Assembly (NCBI GenBank): GCA_030042885.1
Contig: JASHYW010000171.1
Location: 1-5,099 of the forward strand
Direction: 5' to 3'
Source of the DNA: Streptosporangiaceae bacterium
GTDB taxonomy: Bacteria > Actinomycetota > Actinomycetes > Streptosporangiales > Streptosporangiaceae
Length of the DNA stretch: 5,099 bases
This document shows positions 1 to 5,063 of this stretch, one piece after another. Below the pieces are notes generated by a model. That model was not told the DNA's origin and ran no database searches. It saw only the letters and a list, made by a program, of their open reading frames with translations. The position numbers were made by a program, and so were the translations under genes. How positions within the stretch are numbered: the stretch's first letter is position 1; the number at the start of each line of letters is the position of its first letter.

Positions 1-735
1 CGCGTGAAGGAGGCACTTCGCGATCCGTGGAATAAGCCCACCGGGAAGCCGAAATCCCTGGGACTTTACCAAGCGGTCGAAGCAGCCTGCATGTACCTCC
101 GGCAGAATGCCACGCAGGAATTCATCGGGGACATGCGGGACACGTCGCAGCCCACCATCTCCCGCTACGTGGCAGAACTGGTGCCTGTCGTGAAAACGGT
201 GCTCGAGGAATTCGTGCCGTCGGCCGAGGAGGCCATCGAGGTAGTCAAGGGCCGTGTTGTCCTGGTAGACGGCACTCTGGCGCCCTGCTGGTCCTACGAG
301 GAGCACCAGGAGCTGTGGAACAAGAAGCACAAGACCACGGGCTTCAACGCGCAATTGATATCCCTTCTCGACGGGACTGCCGTCTGGATATCCGGCCCGC
401 TGCCCGGGAAGACTCACGATGCGAAGGCATTCAAGGAGACCGGGGCCGCCGGTATCGTGAAAGAATCCGGCGGCGGATTCGGAGACAAGGGCTACCAGGG
501 CAGCGGCCTCGTCACCCCGAAGAAGAAGCCGCAAGGCGGCGAGCTAACCATGTCCGACAGGGAATATAACTCCCAGATCGCGTCGTTTCGAGCGCCGGTC
601 GAGAGGCTTGTCGCTCACTTCAAGAACTGGAAGATATTCTATTCTGACTATCGCCGCCCGTATTCTACCTACGACGATGCATTCGATGCCGCCCGCGGAC
701 TTTTCTTCTTCTCAATCACATGGGATTTTGAATAA
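1..735 (+). CDS. IS5/Harbinger-like DDE transposase, 5' end cut by window edge
   Basis: This is a transposase that cuts and joins insertion-sequence ends with an RNase H-like DDE domain. Numbering from the GTG at position 4, residues about 18-60 form an N-terminal helix-turn-helix (LGLYQAVEAACMYLRQ, then TSQPTISRYV). The catalytic domain follows: VLVDGT gives the first Asp (D89), THDAKAF the conserved D139, FGDKGY D161, and RAPVERLVAHFKNWK the final Glu (E200). This order is typical of the DDE_Tnp_4 type found in IS5-group and PIF/Harbinger transposases. The frame is open to the left edge, so the true start probably lies upstream and the GTG at 4 is only the first internal start codon; the 244 codons visible cover most of the usual length. 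All acidic residues are present, so it may be active. The 3' end abuts a broken gene, suggesting that the element landed in it. The exact IS group is uncertain; the transposase call is firm. Confidence 0.9.
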   Translation, partial: RVKEALRDPWNKPTGKPKSLGLYQAVEAACMYLRQNATQEFIGDMRDTSQPTISRYVAELVPVVKTVLEEFVPSAEEAIEVVKGRVVLVDGTLAPCWSYEEHQELWNKKHKTTGFNAQLISLLDGTAVWISGPLPGKTHDAKAFKETGAAGIVKESGGGFGDKGYQGSGLVTPKKKPQGGELTMSDREYNSQIASFRAPVERLVAHFKNWKIFYSDYRRPYSTYDDAFDAARGLFFFSITWDFE

Positions 736-736
736 C

Positions 737-1369
737 GCTCCACGTCTCTTTACCTCTCCCAATCCGCCACTTGAGCTGTCTTGGTTTTATGCGGTGATTC
801 TAGCCAGTTCGTTCGGTGGCACCGCGGATATCGAGCGGGCCGAGAAGTATTGGAAACGCGCGGAGGATCTAGCCGCCAGCCCGATGGAGGGTCTAGCCGC
901 ACGCCGGAAGGTTAGAGCCAATCCCAGTGCCCAGATTTATACGCTCCGTGCCATGGGACAGTTTTACTATTATCTCAGCGATAACACCAGAAACGACAGT
1001 AATCTCAAGCTGGCAAGGGATACCTTTGAGAAGTCTCTTAAGATCCTTAAGCCCGAACTCGACGGCGCTAGTGTGACTTATGGATTGAATTCGCAGACGC
1101 TTCTAATATGGGCTCAGCAAGAGGATCTTCTTGGAAATACTGAAAAGGCAGCGCAACGCATGCGCGAAGCATGGAAATTGTCCAGGAATATACCAAACCT
1201 CGGGGGCCGTCAGCAGGCGAAGCTTCAGATTGCTGACTTCATTGCCTTCGGGATGTGCTACGAAAGTGACCCTAGTCGGTTCGATCGCTATGGTGCATTG
1301 CCCCAAGACCTCGCCGATGAGGTATCAAAACTGCTCTCAAAAACCGAATCTAGCAGCCCAGCAGCCTGA
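737..1369 (+). pseudogene. 3' fragment of a helical TPR-like protein gene interrupted by the insertion sequence
   Basis: An open frame runs to the TGA at 1367-1369. Its apparent upstream part (608-735) lies inside the transposase gene in another frame, so only about 210 residues after the transposase stop are likely to be genuine. The protein is rich in amphipathic helices with alternating Ala, Leu, Tyr and Trp, and several helix pairs look like tetratricopeptide repeats: ADIERAEKYWKRAEDLA, LKLARDTFEKSLKIL and NTEKAAQRMREAWKLSR. TPR proteins normally act as protein-binding scaffolds, but the target cannot be told. There is no convincing ribosome binding site or start at the 5' end; the first internal ATG is at 883. 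Codon use is visibly less GC-biased than in neighbouring genes (for example TAT, AAT, TTT and CTT), which fits foreign origin. I infer that the 5' half lies beyond the insertion sequence to the left. An alternative is a short intact gene with an internal start at 794 (GTG) or 883 (ATG). Confidence 0.55.
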
Positions 1370-1690
1370 ATTCACCTATCAGCGGCCAGCCACATCGACG
1401 AGGCCCGTGCTTGGCTCGCGAGCAGCTCCTAGGCCGCCCGCACGGAATCCAGCCCCTCAAGCAGTCCGCCCTCGTGACCATGATTGTGACCAAGACACCT
1501 CGGAACGCGCCGGACGTGGCGAGACGGATTAAGATGGCATCGTGTCGTTGGTCGAGGCCAACATGGGTGCGAGCAACAGGCCGGGATGGGCTGCGACGGC
1601 GCTCGGCTTGCTCATAACCCAGCGATGTACAGCCGCAAACGGGCAACGATGGGCAGCGGAGTGTCGCTGGTTTGTGCAGTAACTACGTCG
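1370..1690. other. Gene-poor stretch, possibly decayed coding sequence
   Basis: About 320 bases lie between the TPR-like fragment and the 3' end of the GntR-type gene. Short open frames exist on both strands, but none has a recognisable domain, a good ribosome binding site or coherent composition. One plus-strand frame (about 1535-1680) reads as a plausible globular C-terminus (SLVEANMGASNRPGWAATAL) but has no start, and other frames are full of Arg, Cys and Ser as in shadow translations. A short direct repeat GTGACCA occurs at 1474-1480 and 1486-1492. I see no terminator, RNA gene or inverted terminal repeat. It may be debris of an older island gene. Confidence 0.4.
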
Positions 1691-1972
1691 CTAGGGCTGT
1701 CTAGGACCATCGTGCGGCCAGCGCTCCTTAGGCGTGACCACCATCCCGACCCCAGGGACGGCCACGAGGTAGCCAGCCGTTACCAGCCATGCGTGCGCTC
1801 GTGCCGCCGTCTCACGCGCTATGCCGAATCGGGTCGCAAGTTGGTTGCGCGACTGCACCGGATGGCCCGGCGCCCACTGTCCAGCGATGATGTCAGCCTC
1901 AATCATCCTCGCTACCTGGAGATATCGCGGGACTCCTGAGAGGTCATCAAGATCATCAGGCACGCTGGCCAC
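1691..1972 (-). CDS. Stand-alone GntR-type winged-helix regulator
   Basis: This is a 93-residue DNA-binding protein consisting almost only of a GntR winged helix (residues about 15-80). Family landmarks in order are PRYLQVARMIEADIIAGQWA (first helix), the PG turn at 35-36, SRNQLATRFGIARETAARAH (helix-turn-helix) and GYLVAVPGVGMVV (the wing hairpin). The C-terminal effector-binding domain of full-size GntR proteins is absent, so no small-molecule ligand is evident. Small regulators of this kind are common in actinobacterial plasmids and integrative elements, where they typically repress divergent promoters. It starts at GTG 1972, or more likely at GTG 1963: a TAGGGT box on the minus strand (1976-1971) would place transcription start near 1964-1963, giving a 90-residue leaderless product. 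Upstream, facing the divergent small gene at 2043, are repeated operator-like motifs, which suggests that it controls itself and that gene. The family call is firm; the targets are inferred. Confidence 0.88.
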   Translation of the reverse strand: MASVPDDLDDLSGVPRYLQVARMIEADIIAGQWAPGHPVQSRNQLATRFGIARETAARAHAWLVTAGYLVAVPGVGMVVTPKERWPHDGPRQP

Positions 1973-1979
1973 CCTAGTT

Positions 1980-2034
1980 GACCAGGTGGAATAGGTGGCC
2001 TATAGCCCGGACCAAGTGGACTAGGTGGACTATA
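1980..2034. promoter_or_regulatory. Repeated operator between divergent GntR gene and small gene
   Basis: Two imperfect copies of a 25-base unit lie 30 bases apart (1980-2004 and 2010-2034; 22 of 25 positions match). Each copy contains two 9-base-spaced blocks of the type AGGTGGAC: AGGTGGA at 1984, AGGTGGC at 1993, AAGTGGAC at 2014 and AGGTGGAC at 2023. The second copy runs into the TATAAT box at 2031-2036, and the first lies just upstream of the GntR gene. Placement and repeat structure are seen directly. Binding by the adjacent GntR protein, with repression of both promoters, is inferred. Confidence 0.65.
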
Positions 2035-2036
2035 AT
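2031..2036 (+). promoter_or_regulatory. Perfect -10 box (TATAAT) for leaderless transcription
   Basis: TATAAT stands at 2031-2036, a perfect match to the consensus and rare in this GC-rich setting. Counting its last base as -7 puts +1 exactly at 2043, the G of a GTG codon in the small gene's frame. No convincing -35 hexamer is visible at 16-18 bases upstream, which is common for actinobacterial promoters. The operator-like repeat overlaps it. Confidence 0.65.
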
Positions 2037-2042
2037 CGAGCG

Positions 2043-2240
2043 GTGATCGACTGGGCCGAGCAGCAGCTAGCGGTACTGCGTCCGAAGTACCCGCATTGGG
2101 ATATCTGGTATGTCCGCACCCTCAAGCCCAAGGGCATCGTCTGGTGTGCGCGGCCGGCAGGGTCGCCGATCGCCACGATCAATGCCGACAGCCCAGAGTC
2201 CCTGATCGCTGAGATACGGGAGCAAGAAGCCGCGCTGTAG
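2043..2240 (+). CDS. Small uncharacterised protein of 65 residues, probably translated from a leaderless mRNA
   Basis: The protein begins MIDWAEQQLAVLRPKYPHW and contains DIWYVRTL, GIVWCARPAGSPIATINA and SPESLIAEIREQEAAL. It is a compact alpha-beta-beta-alpha pattern: an N-terminal helix, two short strands with many aromatics, and a C-terminal amphipathic helix. I do not assign a function; the layout resembles small proteins commonly seen beside GntR or XRE regulators in actinomycetes. An upstream in-frame GTG at 2025 would add six residues, but it lies inside the operator and ahead of the TATAAT box. The GTG at 2043 coincides with the predicted transcription start and has no Shine-Dalgarno sequence, so I chose it. 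The gene is divergent from the GntR-type gene and ends inside a hairpin. Single conserved-looking Cys and Trp residues are visible, but no catalytic motif. Confidence 0.7.
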   Translation: MIDWAEQQLAVLRPKYPHWDIWYVRTLKPKGIVWCARPAGSPIATINADSPESLIAEIREQEAAL

Positions 2241-2260
2241 GCGCGGCGCTTTCCTGCGCC
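2229..2260 (+). terminator. GC-rich hairpin over the stop codon of the small gene
   Basis: GCCGCGC (2229-2235) pairs perfectly with GCGCGGC (2241-2247), with the TAG stop (2238-2240) in the five-base loop. An alternative hairpin pairs GGCGC (2245-2249) with GCGCC (2256-2260). The U-tract is weak (CTTTCC), so termination efficiency is uncertain. Confidence 0.4.
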
Positions 2261-2296
2261 ACTGACACCACCGATATCGCACGTCAACGACGAGGC

Positions 2297-2319
2297 GTCA
2301 CTACCGCTGCTCTAGTGAC
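2297..2319. terminator. Inverted repeat between convergent genes, possible bidirectional terminator
   Basis: GTCACTA (2297-2303) and TAGTGAC (2313-2319) form a perfect 7-base-pair stem with a 9-base loop. It sits between the 3' ends of the small plus-strand gene and the minus-strand hicB-like gene, where a shared terminator would be expected. There is no T-run on either side, so a protein-binding site or chance remains possible. Confidence 0.3.
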
Positions 2320-2362
2320 ACCACTACGGGCTGGCTCGCCGCTGGGACTCCCCGCCACCAGG

Positions 2363-2764
2363 TCAGCTTGCGAGCTTGTCCGCTTCGTCGATCAGTTGCT
2401 TAGCCCGCTGGAATGACACTCCGAGTGCCTTGCCGACGTCCTGCAGCGGCAACCCTTCGTCCCGAAGGCGCCGTGCTGCGCGTCGTACCAACTGCGCGGC
2501 CTGGGCCTGGCTGTGCGCTGCTTGTTCTCGGAGTTCGGCAGACCGGTCGAGTTCGGCGCGGACGTCGGCGGGAAGGGTGAGGGTGACGTCAAGGTCGAAC
2601 GAGTCGGCCGGGATGTCATCCATGATGGCGATGAGGTCGCGGGCCATCGGCTCGACCTCGCGCAGTGTGCGCGCCTGGGTGGTGCGGGCGACCTCGGGTA
2701 CGCGGATGCGCCAGACCTTGCCGTCCCGGTCGACCTCGGCGTGGTAGGTCCTCAGTTCCGCCAC
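2363..2764 (-). CDS. hicB: HicB-family antitoxin
   Basis: A 133-residue antitoxin-like partner of the HicA protein encoded just upstream. Residues 1-65 fit the partial RNase H-like HicB fold (TYHAEVDRDGKVWRIRVPEV, then a helix with REVEPMARDLIAIM, then DLDVTLTLP). HicB proteins use this part to mask the toxin. A long charged helix follows (about 68-102), and residues 104-126 form a helix-turn-helix (GLPLQDVGKALGVSFQRAKQ), which in this family binds the operon's own operator. It starts at GTG 2764, overlapping the toxin gene by 13 bases, with GGAAAGG just upstream inside the toxin gene as ribosome binding site; this is typical translational coupling. The order toxin then antitoxin is the usual hicAB order. 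The protein looks intact. The N-terminal fold is diverged, so the assignment rests partly on the toxin neighbour and the C-terminal DNA-binding motif. Confidence 0.82.
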   Translation of the reverse strand: MAELRTYHAEVDRDGKVWRIRVPEVARTTQARTLREVEPMARDLIAIMDDIPADSFDLDVTLTLPADVRAELDRSAELREQAAHSQAQAAQLVRRAARRLRDEGLPLQDVGKALGVSFQRAKQLIDEADKLAS

Positions 2765-2964
2765 CAGCCTTTCCCTAGCTCAGCTTCGCATTCGTGGAGG
2801 ATGTCCTCGGTGGTCCGCTGCCCGATCTCGGCGTGCCGTGGGATCGGGATCTTCACCGATCCGAGCCAGAAGGTGTCGTGCTTGGTGCCCTTGACCTGCC
2901 TCCACGAGACGCCTTGCCGCCTGGCTTCCTGCCTGATCTTCTTGATGAGTTCGGACCGCCTCAC
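2752..2964 (-). CDS. hicA: HicA-family mRNA interferase toxin
   Basis: A 70-residue protein of normal HicA length. HicA toxins have a double-stranded-RNA-binding-like fold and cut mRNA to arrest growth. The family pattern is clear: an N-terminal basic helix (RRSELIKKIRQEARRQGVSW), then GTKHDTFWLGSVKIPIPRHA and a C-terminal helix (TTEDILHECEAEL). His29 in GTKHD stands where the catalytic histidine lies. The common C-terminal end of shorter HicA proteins is extended here by GKGWWRN. The start is GTG 2964, preceded by AGGAGG (2973-2968) with an unusually short 3-base spacer. It is first gene of the operon with the antitoxin gene. In an island context such a pair often acts as an addiction or phage-defence module; that role is inferred. 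The catalytic residue is present, so the toxin may be active. Confidence 0.9.
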   Translation of the reverse strand: MRRSELIKKIRQEARRQGVSWRQVKGTKHDTFWLGSVKIPIPRHAEIGQRTTEDILHECEAELGKGWWRN

Positions 2965-2967
2965 ACG

Positions 2968-3016
2968 CCTCCTCTAGTGCGGGGTTGAACTGCTATTTCA
3001 AGTACGCTCTAGAATA
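2968..3016 (-). promoter_or_regulatory. Promoter and possible operator of the hicAB-like operon
   Basis: Reading the minus strand, TATTCT (3016-3011) is a reasonable -10 box, which would start transcription near 3004. Just downstream an inverted repeat TTGAA-N7-TTCAA (3001-2985) covers the start region and could be bound by the antitoxin's helix-turn-helix. The Shine-Dalgarno AGGAGG lies at 2973-2968. No clear -35 box is seen. The arms are only five bases, so the operator call is tentative. Confidence 0.4.
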
Positions 3017-3111
3017 CACCAGCGCCGGTCGCCGGTCGCGCGACTTGCCCAATGCGTGCCCAGATTGCGGTCGTCCTTGACATCTGCCCAGGTCAGAGCG
3101 TTATGGCCGGA

Positions 3112-3164
3112 GGTCTGTAAAACCGTCGGCTTCGCCTACCCAGGTTCGAACCCTGGACCTGCCA
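3112..3164 (+). repeat. tRNA-Tyr 3' fragment: probable attachment site (att) of the integrated island
   Basis: The segment reads as the 3' half of tRNA-Tyr: anticodon loop CTGTAAA (3115-3121, anticodon GTA), the 3' side of the anticodon stem, a 13-base variable arm with stem GGC-TTC-GCC, a T-arm CCAGG-TTCGAAC-CCTGG (3140-3156), acceptor 3' strand ACCTGCC (3157-3163) and discriminator A (3164), with no encoded CCA. The expected 5' acceptor strand GGCAGGT and a D-arm are not present upstream. In the anticodon stem, pairing holds for 3112-3114 with 3122-3124 but A3111 opposes G3125, which suggests that tRNA identity begins near 3112. Integrases of actinobacterial elements often recombine at anticodon-to-3'-end segments of tRNA genes. 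The strand and the following terminator imply that the island lies to the left and host DNA to the right. Confidence 0.72.
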
Positions 3165-3174
3165 CTACCAGCGA

Positions 3175-3217
3175 AAACGGCCCCCGGGCTGCGAAAACGC
3201 GGCCCGGCGGGCCGTTT
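3175..3217 (+). terminator. Strong intrinsic terminator after the tRNA-Tyr fragment
   Basis: AAACGGCCC (3175-3183) pairs with GGGCCGTTT (3209-3217), and the stem continues as CCGGGCTGCG (3184-3193) with CGCGGCCCGG (3198-3207). The loop is AAAA, and there is one bulged C at 3208 plus one T-G wobble pair. The 19-pair stem is followed by a T-rich CTTCT. It starts 11 bases after the tRNA 3' end, so it most likely is the native terminator of the tRNA-Tyr transcript. Confidence 0.85.
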
Positions 3218-3219
3218 CT

Positions 3220-3887
3220 TCTCCCTCGCGCCATGTATCAGAATGTGTCACCGTGGGTCGATGTGGCGCAGTGGTTGCGTACATATGGTGTACAGCGAAC
3301 GGCCGGAAGGAGCGGTGCGTATAACCGCTCGCTTTACCGATCCGCGCCCGTTTTGTACCTTTCGCGGCCGCCCGTGCCGCTCGTCTAACTGGTGTCCACG
3401 GCGCATAAGGTCCGCTGGTTCTTCGCCGTCCTGCTCGCGCCGGGTGGCTGGCCGGGCCTGCTCGCCCCTGCGGCCGGCAGGGGCTGGACTGGCACGCGCC
3501 ATCTCGCCGGGCTGTCACTGCGGCGGTGTATACGGCCTCGAAGACATCACTTTCGCCTGCGCCCGGCACCACGACAGCATCCCACAGGGCGGCCTAGCGC
3601 CACTTCCCGGCAAGCCAGACGGCACACCCTGACCGTGGGAAGAATCGGCCTTGCGGTAGATGCTCACGGCGCATTACCTCCACGATCAGGGCACGATACC
3701 CGGGACGGCCGTTGAGGTTGCAGGGGGAGCAGTGCGGACCGCGAGTGTAAACGTTGAGCAACCATGGTTCCCTGTCGCTCGTGTCGTTCGCGTCGGTGAC
3801 ATGCCACCGGCCACCTGGGTCAGGGCGCAGGACCGCCGCTGCGGAACCGCTCCCAAGGCATAGCAGGGCCCGCCCATACTGGGGCTC
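3220..3887. other. Long region without a convincing intact gene
   Basis: About 670 bases separate the terminator from the next credible gene. Open frames on both strands overlap each other, lack good ribosome binding sites and show no complete domain. The plus frame 3660-3863 and the opposing minus frame ending at 3594 are both readable, but neither has clear coding bias. Short features seen are a five-base inverted repeat GTACA-N5-TGTAC (3279-3293) and an HNH-like fossil at about 3507-3632. The region looks like chromosomal DNA with decayed genes downstream of a tRNA integration hotspot. Confidence 0.5.
3507..3632 (+). pseudogene. Possible fossil of an HNH nuclease C-terminus
   Basis: In the frame ending with the TGA at 3630-3632, the translation contains CGGVYGLEDITFACARHHD followed by SIPQGGLAPLPGKPDGTP. 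The C-terminal HNH part of actinobacterial DUF222/13E12-type nucleases follows a pattern of GG, three residues, L-D-N-L, three residues, C, two residues, HH, five residues, GG, and later PDGT. The spacing here is the same at every step. The upstream zinc-binding and first His motifs are not recognisable, and the frame then stops, so if real it is a degraded remnant. The match is short and found by eye; chance or a shadow frame is possible. Confidence 0.3.
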
Positions 3888-4535
3888 ATGTCTCAAGACA
3901 TTGATGTCTTTCCTTCTTCTGTGACGATCCCGACGGCTGGTGAGTTCACCAGCGGGCTGCGGCATCTGCTCCAGGCGCACGCTAGCAGCGCCGTCGTGCG
4001 GGCGGCGTTCGGGGAAGCAGGCGTCAGCGACCTTAGCCCGCTGGTCGAGCTTCTGGACGAGACGCCCGGCCGGAGCAGGCCAGCCCGCAGCAGCGACCCC
4101 GCGGTCCTGCTGTCGATGCCCGGGTACGACTACGGCTGGATCTCCCTGGACGCCCGCAGGATCGGTTTTGATTTCTACTTCCGCGATGATGACCCCGAGT
4201 CCGTCCAGGAGTACATCCTGACCGACATCGCGCCACGCGGCACCGGCCAGCCAGGACGCGCCGGCTACCCCTTCGAGGCGGCCGCCCGGGCCGGACGCTG
4301 CTGGACCATGCGCCTGCAAGCCACCCAGCCCTTCGGGGCACGCTTGCCCGCCGGGTTCGCCGCCACGGCCCTGGCCGGCTTGACCGCGGGATTCCTGTGG
4401 TCCGCTGACGGCGGCGCCGACCACCACCGCATGCCCGCCAGCCCCGCGACCTTCCTCGACTGGTACCCGGAATGGATCACCGGGCAGATGGCCAGAAAGC
4501 CCCGACCGACCGCCAGGGCGCAAGGGGAGGCGTAG
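3888..4535 (+). CDS. Uncharacterised 215-residue protein
   Basis: The start is ATG 3888, with GGGG three bases before it, and the product ends at TAG 4533-4535. Codon use is strongly GC-biased at third positions, as expected for a native gene of this genome. I do not recognise the family. Residues 15-60 are helical (FTSGLRHLLQAHASSAVVR). Residues 75-115 look like a beta-rich core with many aromatic and acidic residues (GYDYGWISLDARRIGFDFYF, then DDDPESVQEYILTDI). Residues 128-175 are Ala-rich helices (FAATALAGLTAGFLWSADGG). A short SPATFLDWYPEW segment precedes a basic tail. There is no signal peptide or clear membrane helix, so it is probably cytosolic. The overall build resembles small immunity-type proteins, but that is only an impression. 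CATACT at 3875-3880 could be a -10 box placing transcription start at 3887-3888, that is, a leaderless message. It stands alone between two non-coding regions. Confidence 0.75.
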   Translation: MSQDIDVFPSSVTIPTAGEFTSGLRHLLQAHASSAVVRAAFGEAGVSDLSPLVELLDETPGRSRPARSSDPAVLLSMPGYDYGWISLDARRIGFDFYFRDDDPESVQEYILTDIAPRGTGQPGRAGYPFEAAARAGRCWTMRLQATQPFGARLPAGFAATALAGLTAGFLWSADGGADHHRMPASPATFLDWYPEWITGQMARKPRPTARAQGEA

Positions 4536-4803
4536 CTCCCATCCTCTCGGTCTGCGGGCCGACAGCGGCTGACTTCTGGTGTACCTACGGTGTACCTCGT
4601 ACTGACCTGCGGAGCGCCCGGATGTGGCGTCTGACCCCGGACCTGTATGGGCACGTCGTCACGCTAGACAAACCGGGCCGGGTCCGAAGATTTCAAGCCA
4701 GCCTCCTATGGCGCGGTACTGAACGTAGAGTTAAGCTAGTATATCGATAGAGAAAATCGAGAAACTAAACCTTTACTATTCTGACAAACGAGGCGAGGGG
4801 TTC
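4536..4803. promoter_or_regulatory. Intergenic region with tandem repeat and AT-rich leader upstream of the TusA-like gene
   Basis: The first part holds a weak hairpin TCGGTC/GGCCGA (4547-4562), possibly ending the upstream transcript, and a tandem direct repeat of GGTGTACCT (4578-4586 and 4589-4597, 11-base period). From about 4720 to 4790 the sequence becomes strikingly AT-rich for this genome, with an inverted repeat TCGAT-N7-ATCGA (4744-4760). TACTAT (4774-4779) is the best -10 box, predicting transcription start near 4786. AGGCGAGGGG (4791-4800) is the ribosome binding site. A -35 box is not evident. The promoter assignment is inferred from position. Confidence 0.5.
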
Positions 4804-5052
4804 ATGACCGGTGAAGCGCCACTGGCGGCGGACGAGATCCTGGACTGTACCGGCCTGGCCTGTCCGCTGCCGGTCGTCAAGACCTCGCAGGCGATCAAGA
4901 ATCTCGGGCCAGGCCAGGTGCTTGAGCTGCTAGCGACCGATCCGAGCGTCGAGCCGGACATGAGAGCCTGGAGTCGGCGCACCGGCAACGAACTGCTCGC
5001 CGTCTCGGCCCGCGACGGCGTCTTCCACGTCCTGATCCGCAAGCAAGCCTGA
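4804..5052 (+). CDS. TusA-family sulfur carrier (sulfurtransferase) protein
   Basis: An 82-residue protein, the usual length for the TusA/SirA/YeeD family. These cytosolic proteins accept persulfide sulfur on a conserved cysteine and hand it on, for instance to tRNA thiolation, molybdopterin or other sulfur pathways. The family signature is at residues 14-26: DCTGLACPLPVVK, with Cys20 in the CPxP motif as the persulfide carrier. The following helix (TSQAIKNLGPGQ) and strand (VLELLATDPSV), then a strand ending FHVLIRK, complete the expected beta-alpha-beta-alpha-beta-beta fold. A second Cys (C15) lies five residues before the active Cys. ATG 4804 is preceded by GAGGGG. The next gene starts 11 bases after the stop, which suggests an operon. 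In bacteria with several TusA-like proteins, individual copies have different partners, so I give no specific gene symbol or pathway. Confidence 0.93.
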   Translation: MTGEAPLAADEILDCTGLACPLPVVKTSQAIKNLGPGQVLELLATDPSVEPDMRAWSRRTGNELLAVSARDGVFHVLIRKQA

Positions 5053-5063
5053 CAGGGCCGGCC

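Noticed and set aside
1350..1646. 98-residue minus-strand open frame in the gene-poor stretch
   Set aside because: Rich in Arg and Cys, no ribosome binding site, no motif; most likely non-coding.
1586..1939. 117-residue plus-strand open frame
   Set aside because: It is antisense to the GntR-type gene, whose winged-helix signature is clear.
2025..2042. GTG 2025 as start of the small gene
   Set aside because: It lies in the operator repeat and upstream of the TATAAT box, without a Shine-Dalgarno sequence; GTG 2043 fits better.
2376..2747. Plus-strand open frames over the HicB-like gene
   Set aside because: Ser/Arg-rich shadow translations of a minus-strand gene with a coherent domain order.
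3023..3044. Tandem GCCGGTC copies and the 10-base palindrome GTCGCGCGAC near the att site
   Set aside because: Short GC-rich repeats are expected by chance here; no evidence that they are integrase arm sites.
3255..3330. GTGGCGCAGTGG resembling the start of a tRNA D-arm
   Set aside because: No acceptor, anticodon or T-arm can be paired downstream; the resemblance ends after about twelve bases.
3660..3863. 67-residue plus-strand open frame ahead of the 3888 gene
   Set aside because: Weak ribosome binding site, only moderate third-position GC bias, and no recognisable domain; the opposite strand is equally readable, so neither is supported.
3594..4523. 309-residue minus-strand open frame
   Set aside because: Most of it lies antisense to the 215-residue plus-strand gene and is Gly, Ala, Arg and Pro-rich low-complexity translation typical of shadow frames in GC-rich DNA. 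Only its last 75 or so residues (3594-3887) are outside that gene, and these show no known motif or start.
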